Assembly (NCBI GenBank): GCA_025738555.1
Contig: JAOVFP010000001.1
Coordinates: 5,766,001-5,830,000, forward strand
Direction of reading: 5' to 3'
DNA from: Cyathus striatus
Taxonomy: Eukaryota; Basidiomycota; Agaricomycetes; Agaricales; Nidulariaceae
Length of the DNA stretch: 64,000 nt
Under the pieces are notes generated by a model, which did not search any database, was not told the DNA's origin, and was given only the letters and a program-made list of their open reading frames with translations. Position numbers and translations under genes: made by a program. This document shows positions 36,110 to 46,672 of the stretch, one piece after another (position 1 is the stretch's first letter; each line of letters opens with the position of its first letter).

Positions 36110-36475
36110 GCAAACACTGTGAGCGAGTGGTGGGTAGGCAAACACTGGCTTTCTAGACGGCGCGTAGGGGATGCAGGCGAACGAAGCAGATTGAGAGAAT
36201 GGTGGGTAGGCGAACACTGGCTTTCTGGATGGCACATAGGGGATGCAGGCAAATGGCAGGCAGAGGACATGAGCAGATGGGATGCAAGCGAATGGCAGGT
36301 AGGGGATGTGAGTGGATGGCGGGCAGGGGATGCAAATGGATGGCGGGCAGGCGAAGTAACGGTGGTGGAAGAGTGAAAGGGAGGGATACGGATGGGAGGG
36401 ATGCAGACAGGAGGGATGCAGACAGGAGGGATGCAGATGGGAGGGATGCGGATGGGAGGGATGCACTGGGCTGAA
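36110..36475 (-). repeat. Minisatellite within the helicase C-terminal exon
   Basis: There are two nested patterns: GATGGCGGGCAGGSGATGCAAATG-type units (36220-36355), and at 36385-36465 five 14-16-bp units of the GGATGCAGACAGGAGG type. A 60-base unit GAGTGGTGGGTAGGCAAACACTGG is also duplicated (36125 and 36199). On the minus strand the frame stays open and encodes repeats such as IPPVCIPPIRIPP and SPARHPFASPARHPLTS. Confidence 0.7.
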
Positions 36476-37203
36476 CATGCATAGTGGGGGGAGGAATTGC
36501 TTGCAGAGGGGGCTTCATTTTCTTTTTCATTGTGGGCTTGATGTGCTTGTCATAACGCCATCTTCACCGGACAGCATGAATTAGAACCTATAGGAGAACC
36601 AATAAAGTATAAAGTTAGTAAAATAATAATGAATAAGGAGAGGGATACGCACTGATATGTCCTGTTTCATCGTGCCCAGCATCGTCACATGCCCTACACC
36701 GCCGACTTTCCTTTGTGTGTTTGCCTGTGTGTTCACTCATATACGTGGCAGTGGTCGAAGATGTTGTGGTGGATAGTGTTGTGACTGAAGATATAACCAT
36801 AGTGGCCCAAGGACGAAAGAAGGAGTGGACAATGGTGAGGATCTCTGAACCGAACTGAATAACCAACTCCTTCAACCACCCAGTTTCCTTCAGAAGATGG
36901 CTGATCAATTCGATCTTGAAGGCTTGCCTGCACACAACAATACATTCGACAATTTCATCTGGCATTAACAGCTGCGCACCATAGGTCTTCACCATAGCTA
37001 AACCGAACTTACCTATTGCTGATTTCTCCCTCCAGGCGATCAGGGCTTTCTTGAGTGTGACATGCTGTGGGCCCAAATTGAAGGCTTTGATTTTCGATTT
37101 ACTTGAGCTCGTGTGGTCCTTCGGTGGGATGGAATACTTGCTTATATCACTGGCATAATCTTCATCGCAGTTATCACAGCAAAAGGGAAAAATGTGTGGC
37201 CTA

Positions 37204-40200
37204 CAGTTTGCGACAGGCAAAGCCCACCAATTTTATTACAGTACAAAAACGATTTTTTCAGGACAAACTAATTACAGATTCAGAATCAGAAAGTCAAAAT
37301 ACATACAAAAATGATGTTTTTAAGAAATTCCCATGATAAAATAGGTTTGCCAAATTTTTTAGCAAAAAAATTGACATGTTACATGACCTATTTTAGGATA
37401 AAATAGCTTCAAGTGCCATCATGGCCTGATTAGAGACTTGACGGTGTTGGCGCTGCTTCCTCACAGCACATTCTGCTGCTTCACCCTTTAAACCACGCCT
37501 ATAAGCACTCATGAATCGCCATGTTCGGTTGATAAAATGGCGAATAACATCCAGAGGACAAGCATCTAAGTATTTCATGACTGCATTTTTTGCATCTTGA
37601 AATGTTCTTTTCTCTTCTTCACGATACCGATATTTTACCCACCCCCAGTACTGTTAAAATGTATTGAATAATTTAGACTTGGAATTATAATAACAAATAT
37701 ACATACCATTTCTATTGGATTCAATTCACAATGAAATTTTGGCAGAAACATACAAATATGTCCAGAATTGGTGATTAATATTTCAAGCATTGACTTCTGG
37801 TTGACAAAATCATCTTGCTGGCTAAGGAGATGGGCCATGCAACAATCTTTACTTTCAAAAGGACAAACTGGTGCACATTTTGCACGAAGATGAGAAACAT
37901 CAAAACCTCTTTCTTCTAAAACTGTCTGCAGCCCTTTTGGCCTTCCATCAGATAGTGTCATTGGCTGAACCTTTCCTCGATGCTCAACTGATGGATTTGT
38001 CTCAGGAATAACTGTATCACATTGGATACGCTGCTTGCCTCCATCACGTTTATTCATCTCAAAAGCTTTAAGTGCATCTGATGGGAGAGAGGCATGTGCA
38101 GATGAATTGTCAAATATAAATAGTGCTTGCTTCATTGGATGAGCTTCTTCAAAAATGGATATTGCATCTTCCATCTGCTTCAGGAGCTGTCCACAGTCCC
38201 ACCAAGCATCTCCATTTGCACCTGGGAATATAATTTTTTGAGCATTTCTTTTAATGGTCCCATTTTCATCCCTCACAACCAACTGTCCAGTTTCTGGAGT
38301 AATGAAACTGGAGACATGAACTATTCTTCCCCTCCCTTTTGAGTGCATTGGCTGCTTTCCTTTCTCAATCCTGATATTGATTATCAGAGTAGATCAATGA
38401 TTCAAAATATAACATTTACATACCATGTTTTTGTAGGTGAATCATGATGGTGAAAAGAGCTTTCATTATGAAATATAGGAATAATTTCTCTTTCTCCTTC
38501 TTCCAACTGAGGTGCAACCCTAATAAGTTCTGGACCTTCATAATGAGCCATTTTCTTTTCATATTCTTCCATCTCAGGTAAATATTTTGTATCCTGGTAC
38601 TTCTCTACATCTGGACGGTTGTGACCATCTTTATAAACACCTTTTTTAACAGTTGAGTGGCGCCATCCCAATATAGGTAGCCATCGTTGAACAGTACGCA
38701 AACTGATTGGTCGTGCTGGCTGAATATTGAGATCAGGGAATATCTGTTCATTGATTGCTTTCTGAAAATTCTTTGGTGTTACTGTACCAGGCTTCTGACT
38801 ACGAAGATAATTTAGAGATCTCAATTTAACATTTTCATCATCAAGATATGAATGGGCCTTCCTTTTTCCTCCTCGTGTCTCTTCTGGAAGCTGCTTAAAG
38901 ATCTGGTAATGCCATGCTAGAGATCTAACTCGATGTGCAAATCAAGCTCGTCCCTTTTCAACATGCCAAACATTAGCAATGGATTCACTTGCTTCAATAT
39001 GAGACATTCCATTAAGCCGAGCAGTAGCAAAATTTGAAAGTATCATGAGCTGATTAATTTTTGAGATGGGAAGAGTATTTTGTTGTTTCTTTAAATCATC
39101 CTGTATCTGCCTGTGAAGGAAATCCCAATCTTTTATATCAGGTGTGGAACCCTGCAAATTGTCTTCAAGTTCCTCATCCAGTATTTCATTCTCATTAATA
39201 TCCAAAGATTGGTTCATACTAAATTCAGATAGTAGTGCATCTTCCTCTTCATCATTCAGAGTGAAAGACTTATGAGATTCCTGTATTGGAGAACTGACAC
39301 AGCTGACACTATGGTCTGATCCAGTCTTAATTACATCTTCAACAGAGCTGGAGCTGGACTCTATTTCAGCTGCAGAACGCTTCAGTGTTCCAGTATTTAA
39401 TTTAACAAAATTGTCAAGAGTAGACTGTGTCTTCCATGCTTTCTTGTAACGATCCTTTGTCTGCTTAGACTTGCTCATGACATCAGGACCTTTTGCATAT
39501 GACTTTGGACGATCTGAACAGAACTTATTTTAGTTCAAAGTCATATCCAAAAAGTGGAATTACCTTTTTTTTCATGCGTTGCCCTCTTGAGATTTGGAGG
39601 AATCCAGTCACTGTCATTGGGATCATCATTTAAAGCCATATCTGCAAGCTTTTTTCCAAGCTCTTCATCTGCTACATGATTCCAGTCAAGCTCAAAGTCA
39701 CCCTCCTCCAGAGTAATGTCCTCCAGATCCTCATCTGAGCAGTAAGGATCTTGAAGCAATTCACCATCCTCACTGAATAGCTGTGGTTTAGACACACTTA
39801 TAGATCCACCACTGATCACATCTTCAGATCCCCCACTGATCACATTTTCAGGACTTGTATTGGGCTCTGGGGAGGATATATTAGTGACAGGTGGTGGGGA
39901 GGAGCTTTGAAGATTAGTTCTTGGCTGATGATTGCAAAGTCCACTTGTATTTCGGCTCTTTTTCTTGGGTCAACCTCTGGGCATGATGGTTAGAAAGAAG
40001 AATTTTTGGCGCCTGTCGAGGCGATTCAGGGGCTTATATTTTTGCGGGATCATATTGCAATCGATGAGAGGATGCTAAAAATACATTTTTCGCGATTTTT
40101 ACTATTTTTTATAGCCAAATGCCAAATTTTCGGGTCAAAAAATTAAAAAATCGGAAATCGAAAAATCAGCTCGTGGAATCTTAATTAATACATCGTAACC

Positions 40201-40303
40201 ATGCTATTCCGATGATTTTCGGAGTTTAAAACTCATTTGTCATTGCTGAAAAATTCACTCAAGATCACTCAAAAAATTAGCAGGTTTTGCCTGTCGCAAA
40301 CTG
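37204..40303 (-). mobile_element. Tc1/mariner-like transposon nested in the RecQ gene
   Basis: The termini CAGTTTGCGACAGGCAAA are perfect inverted repeats over 18 bp and extend with mismatches to about 23. The TA target duplication is at 37202-37203 and 40304-40305. Removing the element restores an open RecQ frame through TGC ACT TGT TGT AGG. AT-rich non-coding tracts of about 190 bp (left) and 300 bp (right) flank a single multi-exon transposase gene on the minus strand. Confidence 0.9.
37393..39984 (-). pseudogene. Basidiomycete DDE transposase with stops and a catalytic change
   Basis: Exons run from ATG at 39984 to 37393 with introns near 39572-39524, 38423-38373 and 37705-37655. N-terminal basic start MPRG*PKKKSR, acidic spacer, then SKSKQTKDRYKKAWKTQSTLDNF, LAWHYQIFKQLPEETRGGKR, YKDGHNRPDVEKY, IPIFHNESSFHHHD, LFIFDNSSAHASLPSDAL and LPKFHCELNPIE. 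The family's DDE triad is expected in HDES, FDN and NPIE. Here the first Asp is Asn (codon at 38465-38467). TGA codons at 39970-39972 (codon 5) and 38942-38944 (GRA*FAHR) and a Trp in LAWHYQ stand where arginine is usual, all explainable by C-to-T at CGA/CGG. The copy is judged inactive. Confidence 0.85.
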
Positions 40304-42367
40304 TACAACAAGTGCATCCGCCAGGTGTCAATGGATTGCAGTACAAATGATCATCAGACCCTTGTGATTGAACTCAGGTAAGTAATTGTTGACATTGTTG
40401 AGAACCAATGAGAACTTACGTTGTTTATCATTTCTGAAATAGACCATCAGCACTTCACGATGACAAGTGTGTTCTCCCCTTCCATTCCACGCATTGACGT
40501 ACTCGTCTATGGCACTACCTGGCTCAATGACAACATCCCTTTTCTTTTGGACTATAATACTTGTGCCTGCATTCCTCTTTCGGTCGAAGTTCGCATAGTG
40601 TGCCCGTTTCTCATTGTTGGCCTCTGGCTCTTGTCGTTCTGCACCCACTTTGCTTGAATTTCTTGCTCCCACACCAAGAATAGTCGCCAGGGTGTGTAAT
40701 TCCTCTTCACCTTCAAGCTCGCTTTCGGAGTCCTCAACAGTGGTATCGGCAACAGAACACTCTATGTTTCAATCTTTGTCAACCAGTGCCGGCCACTTAT
40801 TTTGTATTGGTTGATGCTTGATGGCCTTCCTCTTCTTTCTAACTTCGCCTTGTTGAGCCTTGTGGCTTTGAGTACGTGCTTCTTTCTCCCCTCTTCCTTC
40901 AGTAGTGTTCTTCTTCTCAACTATTAGCAGTGCCATTCCCTCCTGCCCTTGTCCTCGAGCTGCTTGACCAAATCTCTGCCATAATGCACAGAGTCCACAC
41001 GATGCTTTCCACTGTATCACTAGTTTGATATCTGGCAAATCCATACCCTAGGTGTGTACAATTGAGCATTGAATGAATAAAAGTCTGACATATCTTTAAC
41101 ACACCATGCCAAATGCATCAGTAGCACAAAGTCCCCATATTGTTGAATCATGAAGTGCATTGAAGTTCTCCTCGTGCCATGCTGGCGTCATTGTGGAATG
41201 GAAGTATCGGATATTATCACGGAGTGACGAAGGTAATCGTCCCTGCAAAAACCTGGCTGCACATTCGGACTCTTTTGTATTATCGAAGAATACAACAAAC
41301 TTGGGTGGAAGCTGGTTGCCTTCCTTAAAGTCATCCAGAATTAAGAACACTAAGTCTTGAAAACTATTAGCAGGATATTCCATGGTCTTTACTTTTAACC
41401 ATACTTCAGGGCGGTCATTTGTACGCAATATGTGTTCTGTATCTTCGGGTGGAAGCTGCAGTATATTGACAATATCCTGCATCACAGAGTCTGGTAGTGT
41501 TCCTGTTGTCGTGTAAAGAGGTATCTTATGTGATACAACATAACAAAGGGAACCTAACAGTGAGTATTCTTTTCGGAATGAACTCCATTGGCTCATACAT
41601 TGACTTTCATCAATAATGAAGTTAAGTATCCACGCGACAACTTTAGGCTTATCCCACATAAGCTGAACACATTCATTTCCCATTGCAAGCTCTGGACTCA
41701 TAACCACAACATGATAGATACCATCCTCGACATCCTGCAGTGTGTAAATTTACTTCCCTGGTTAACTGATATATATTACTTACTTTGAATGTCTTTACAC
41801 TAGCGTTCTCTTGTGAAATAGCTATAGCTTTGATATTTGCTTTCTCCAACATCTCGACATTCTGTTTCCCGAGTAGGCTTAGTGGCGTAATAGCAATTGT
41901 CATTTTGTCTTGTCCATCCTCGAGTGCCATAACCAGAGGAATCCAGAACGACAGTGTCTTTCCAGCGCCAGTAGCTGCACAACTGATGACATGCTTCCCA
42001 GAATATAGAGCCAGTGCTACCTTTATTTGCACCCAGCATGCGCGCTTGTTGAATTTCAGCTCCACAAGCCTTCGGATTTCTTCCACAGACCATTTTCGAG
42101 GGTTATTTTGCATGCTTGAGCTGTCCTGTCAATGTTTTGTCACTTTCCGCTATCTCGTGTTTCTCTCTTGTGCTGCGTTACTCTATGTGACTCAAAAATG
42201 ATGTGATTACTATATTGAGCTGCTATAAATGATGGTATTCTCAAATAATACCTGGATTACGCGAATACTTATAAGCCCTAAGGTAGGGCTTGCGAGGGTA
42301 TTCTGAAGTCACATCAAACGGTGGCTCATCACGTGAGGCGACAATTTGCCAGCTGCTCACTCGCGTT

Positions 42368-43014
42368 CACTCCTGTCTGGCGACTTTTTTGCCATTCGCA
42401 AAATTCATCCAAATTCGACCTCAATTATTTTAAATATTGACTGAACATTTTGGCTGTCGCAAAATGTTCACTATTGGCTAGTGCAAAATCATAGACAAAT
42501 ATTACATTTTGTACATATTTTGGATGAATACAAATAATTCTTTTTGTTCTAATTTTAGCTCCATCAAAATAAGTGTCAAATGTAACGTTGTGAACATGTT
42601 TTGACTTCACGCAAAATTTATTGTTTTGGATGACTGCAAAACCCGTGCAAAATGAAACATTTTGCTTTTGCTCTTAAAATAGCAGAACTGCCAAACCTGT
42701 TATTTTAAGAGCAAAAGCAAAATGTTTCATTTTGCATGGGTTTTGCAGTCATGCAGAACAATAAATTTTGCATGAAGTCAAAACATGTTCACAACGTTAC
42801 ATTTGACACTTATTTTGATGGAGCTAAAATTAGAACAAAAAGAATTATTTGTATTCATCCAAAATATGTACAAAATGTAATATTTGTCTATGATTTTGCA
42901 CTAGCCAATAGTGAACATTTTGCGACAGCCAAAATGTTCAGTCAATATTTAAAATAATTGAGGTCGAATTTGGATGAATTTTGCGAACGGCAAAAAAGTC
43001 GCCAGACAGGAGTG
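42368..43014. mobile_element. 647-bp foldback MITE (CACT ends, 3-bp duplication)
   Basis: This is a near-perfect palindrome. Arms of about 310 bp begin CACTCCTGTCTGGCGAC and meet near 42691 around a 19-base loop (GCAGAACTGCCAAACCTGT). The flanking GTT at 42365-42367 and 43015-43017 is the target duplication. CACT termini and 3-bp duplications are typical of CACTA elements, so a CACTA-type MITE is likely. It splits the right terminal repeat of the 10.3-kb element. Identical 61-codon frames in the two arms are mirror copies, not genes. Confidence 0.85.
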
Positions 43015-43139
43015 GTTGAGGAGGGAGAGTTTTATTTGCTTTTGTTTGTACTATTACATATTATGTATTACGCTAATAGGATGGGGCCCCCTCAATGCGA
43101 GTCGAGTGGATGGTTTTAGGAGCCTGGTGTGATTGTGTT

Positions 43140-43790
43140 GTGTGCACAGTAGTACTCATATACAACGTTCAGTCCAGCTTAACACGCTCAAAGGCGACTA
43201 TCTCCCAGTCAAGCTTGTTGCTCGTACTATCGCAATCGTCAAACATTCCTTTGCCAATATTGCCGTTAGCCTGTGCACGTGAAGCTTTACAAGACCTGTG
43301 TTGTCGACGATTCCATTTCAACGTTCAGTTCTTGCACTTTCCGCTCTCAGCCCAGCCGCTATGGTATACAAGTACTCGATAACGAAATCGCTCGTCGGTC
43401 ACATTCGCCATTGGCACCACCTTGAAAGTCCGGCCTAACTCAACCCTCCAGCCTGTTGCCTTCGGGCTCCCTGACAAATTTATCGAGCTTTCGTCGAATC
43501 CTTCCTCAGACTTAAGCACCTCCTATCATCCAGCTGTTGAAACCGCGAGGGAGACTATTCTTTATACAAGAATTACTTCGATATGCTGGGGTCTCGACGA
43601 CGATGCGGTTGCTGAGCGGTGATGACCTGTTTGGAGTACGCGCGGAAGGTAGTGAGGGTTTTATGGGATTGTTGTACGTGCATGTTATCGTGTTTGAGGC
43701 CTTGTGTTGACTAGAGGAATAGGTAAACATCATTTCGCCATGTAGTCGGTGATGTCCTACGACTATATTCCCCTCTCAGGCATCGATGAC
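43140..43790 (+). repeat. Dispersed repeat family A, CpG-rich copy
   Basis: 43275-43545 pairs with 9165-9420, and 43580-43780 pairs with 20796-20985. CpGs are retained here. The 10.3-kb element inserted into the left edge of this copy. 43791-44202 follows without any recognised feature apart from the promoter side of the next gene. Confidence 0.65.
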
Positions 43791-44202
43791 ACGACTTTTG
43801 GGTTCGCGAGCACAACTTCGCAACATGGTGGGCTGATAAGCAGCGAGCGATACAACAACCTCTCGTAGTGTACCCATGTACAGGTATTGGAAGTGACTAC
43901 GCTATCCCCTTGTCTCGATCCCGCCATGAGATTGCTGCGCTAGCGTGCGTTCGAATGATCCGTGGAAGAGTATAGGCATCGTAGCGGTTATCCAATTCCA
44001 CCAGTGGCAGTTGGAACAAGATCGACAAGAAACAGCTACTAGCACCGTCGATGTTCCGAGGTATAGTGCAGATAGTAACAATGATATGGAGTGAAGTAAC
44101 CGGTAAGGAAGCACCGGCCAGAAGTTGCTGAGAAGATGACATAGGGACGCACGCATCCTACTATTTTCAACTACTCCTAATCCGATTCCAACCCTCTACA
44201 TC

Positions 44203-46587
44203 ATGTCAACGCTCGCCCATTCATACCCTCCAAAAGCCGTTTACGCCGAGGGAAGCAATGTTTTCGCACCAGAGGGGTACAAAGTAACACGATTTAGGCC
44301 ATCTGGGAATGTTTCCCCGGATTTGTGATTTGATTTGGGGGAGATAGGCCACATAAGGCAGTATGGGAGTGGATAAGGCAATGCCCTACCACCACCAACA
44401 ATGGCGAGTCACCCCTCGCTCCTCGCCCAGCAGCAGCCCACCGCCATCGTTCCCGCCAACATCCACATAAGTCATGTGTAAGCATCAGAGTCTCTCCCCC
44501 TTCAACAAACTCACAACTGCCGATTTAGACAACTCCGCGACCTCATAATCTGCCCCCGGGAACGAGGCGTCGTCAACTACGTCCAACCACGCGCCATCGT
44601 CGAGCACGACCTCCTCCATCTCACCGCCGTATGTCATCTCTTTTGTCTCACGATCTACTAACGCGCCTCCAGCCACCACGGACCATCGCAGACCTCGACT
44701 TCACGCCAAACTGCCTCACGTTCCTCCCCGTAAACGATGGCAATGACACCCTCTTAGCAGCGGGTGGCCAGGAGGCAGAGATCCACCTCTCCCTGCACAC
44801 CTCCTCCTCGGCCTCATCAAGCTCAGGCACATCGACGTCCTTCATATGGCAGTATTACCACAAGCTCCAGGGGAGCATCAACAACTCTGTCTTTCTCACC
44901 GGCTTATCTCTTACTCGCGCACACGAGAGCGCCGTCGAGCCCCGCGTAGGAATAAGCAACAACGACTTTACCGTAAAGGTATACGACGTCCCTATGCGAG
45001 TCACCAACCAAGAGCGGGCACTGAGGGAAGTCGGATGTGTGCGACTCGATGTTCCCGTAAACCACTGTATGTCCTCATCCTTCTTCCTACATCCACGCCA
45101 TAACTAATATGGCACAGCATCAATTTCACCAGACGGTCAAACTCTCCTCTCCGTCGGCGACAGCTCGAAACTGCACCTCCACCACATCTCGGGGAGCTCC
45201 TCAAAACTGACATTTAGCCACCTGCACAGCATCCCCCTACCGCCGCCTCTTCCGCCGACAACAGCCAACCTCGTCGCGTCATTCAGCACCTCCTTCTCAG
45301 GGGACGGACTCAAATTCGCTGTGGGGTCTCAGGAGGGTGTCGTGGCCGTTTACGATGTGCGGTGGGTCAAGCAACCCATAAAAGTCGTCCAGACCGACAA
45401 ATCTCGCGGCGGTGGCAGCTTGTATAGCGGTGGCGGAGGATTACGGCTGAACGACGACCCGTGGGACTGGACAAGGGGGAGCAGCAAGGCCCCCGGATGG
45501 AGCGCGAGAAGTGTCAAGTTTAATAAAGTCGGCGACGGGAGGGAGATCTTGGTTTTCACAGAGGTTTGTTTCTTCATACTTTTTTATTTATGCAACAATG
45601 CTGATAGGGATTACAGCACACGAGCTACATCCACATTCTAGATGCATCCACGTTCCAAACTGACGAACTTATGGGTGTACCAATGATTTCTCAATCCCCG
45701 CTCCCTACTTCACCCCTTCCATATGTACCTTCACCACTACCAAGCAACAGGCACTTGCACCTCCCCTCCCCCGCCTCATCTCGCGTTTACACGTCCTCGC
45801 CACCCATTCGTCGGGAAATACCAAGATGCTCAAGGCAACAACAGCAAGCGCAGCCGAGTATTGTCCAAGCACTCTCTGAATCCTTCCGTATTCCCACTCC
45901 CTCGTCCACATCCACCAGCAGTGGGGGGCGATTCAGTCCTCCGGAGAGTATCTCCGACTCTACATGGCGCACCTTGCAAATGGCCATGCTGCGCGGGCAA
46001 CAGCACGGGGAAGGCGAAGACGAAGAGGAGGGTGTGGTTGTTATTCCCAACTTGGGCGACAGGGCTCTCGAATCGGATGTCCATGCACTTCTGGAAGGAC
46101 ATGGGATCGTAGCGCGCCGCGCGTCCTCACCTTCCTCTGACGAGGAGGAAGACGAAAATACCGGGTCGGATAGAAGGGATTATCGTTATACGATGAGGGG
46201 GATGGCATGGGTGTAGATGAGGAGGGTGAGGAGAGGGTGTGTACGCCTTCGACGAGTACTTCTCCTTCTCCTGGTGCAGCGAGAATGGGGAGCTTCGCGA
46301 GCGCATTTGCGAGTGCACCTTCTCCTGAACCTATCTCGCCCATTCTTGGGGAAGGAGAAAGAGAAAGAGAAACGCAGAGAGAGAGGGGGAGGGAGAGGGA
46401 GAGCGTGAGGTCGACCTACCCTGACGATTTGGACATTGCGGGGGTGTGCTTTGATCCGAGTGGAGGATGGGTCTATGCTGGGACGACGTGTGGTGTTGTT
46501 GAGTGGGGAATGAGGGGAACACCCGATGAGAGTCTAGACTGGATGGTAGGTGGTGGTCTTGCTCCCCCTCACCCCGACATTTCCTAA
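44203..46587 (+). CDS. WD40-like protein with DUF2415 motif, possible frameshift
   Basis: ATG at 44203 gives MSTLAHSYPPKAVYAEGSNV. Spliced exons then read QLRDLIICPRERGVVNYVQ, ADLDFTPNCLTFLPVNDG, NDTLLAAGGQEAEIHLSL, GISNNDFTVKVYDVPMR, SISPDGQTLLSVGDSSKLHL, FAVGSQEGVVAVYDVRW and SARSVKFNK, i.e. degenerate WD40 blades. EILVFTE / HTSYIHILDASTFQTDE, joined by an intron near 45563-45615, matches the short fungal DUF2415 motif. A Ser/Pro-rich and acidic stretch follows. The end DIAGVCFDPSGGWVYAGTT is conserved-looking. Between about 46100 and 46205 the frame shifts by two bases within an acidic low-complexity run (YRY / DEGDGMGVDEEGEE) with no convincing intron, so a small indel or sequence error is likely. 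Biochemical role unknown. Confidence 0.75.
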
Positions 46588-46672
46588 AAAGGATTTCCTG
46601 ACAAATCAGCTATGGCTTTTGAATAAGACAATGCCAAACATACGTAGTGGTAATGCAATTGAAGTAATAATA

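Larger units (their letters stand above)
35884..42113 (-). pseudogene. RecQ-like DNA helicase, interrupted by a transposon
   Basis: The start at 42113 gives MQNNPRKWSVEEIRRLVELK. Motif I is AATGAGKTLSFWIP, motif II FIIDESQCMSQWSSFRKEY (RecQ form of DEAH with SQW) and motif III TTTGTLPD. After an intron (41094-41045) motifs V/VI are GMDLPDIKLVIQW and WQRFGQAARGQGQEG; the usual R of motif VI is Q. A C-terminal cysteine cluster YCNPLTPGGCTCC / RPHIFPFCCDNCDED is cut at a TA by the transposon at 37204-40303 and resumes at 37202. A zinc-knuckle-like CRACDDAGH follows, then, after an intron, a Pro/Ser-rich tail encoded by a minisatellite to 35884. TGA codons at 40769 and in MAL*QAHQ add further breaks. 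In the intact element this helicase presumably assisted transposition or replication. Confidence 0.75.
32815..43126. mobile_element. 10.3-kb TIR transposon carrying DUF6589 and RecQ-like helicase (MULE-like ends)
   Basis: The ends read CAGGCTCCTAAAACCATCCA and its exact inverse. The terminal inverted repeats are 189 bp (32815-33003) and 190 bp (42287-42367 plus 43018-43126, split by a later MITE). A 9-bp target duplication GTGTGATTG lies at 32806-32814 and 43127-43135. The joined flanks resemble the uninterrupted tract at 9060-9095. Without its two younger insertions the element is about 6.56 kb. It holds two convergent genes: DUF6589 (plus) and a RecQ-like helicase (minus). Long TIRs and a 9-bp duplication are features of Mutator-like elements, but no MULE transposase was seen. 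Confidence 0.88.

Noticed and set aside
42425..42957. Two identical open frames (61 and 73 codons) on opposite strands
   Set aside because: They are the same sequence in the two arms of the foldback MITE; no start context or domain.
32815..43126. Helitron interpretation for the RecQ-bearing element
   Set aside because: It has long inverted termini and a 9-bp duplication, and the helicase is RecQ-type without a Rep domain.
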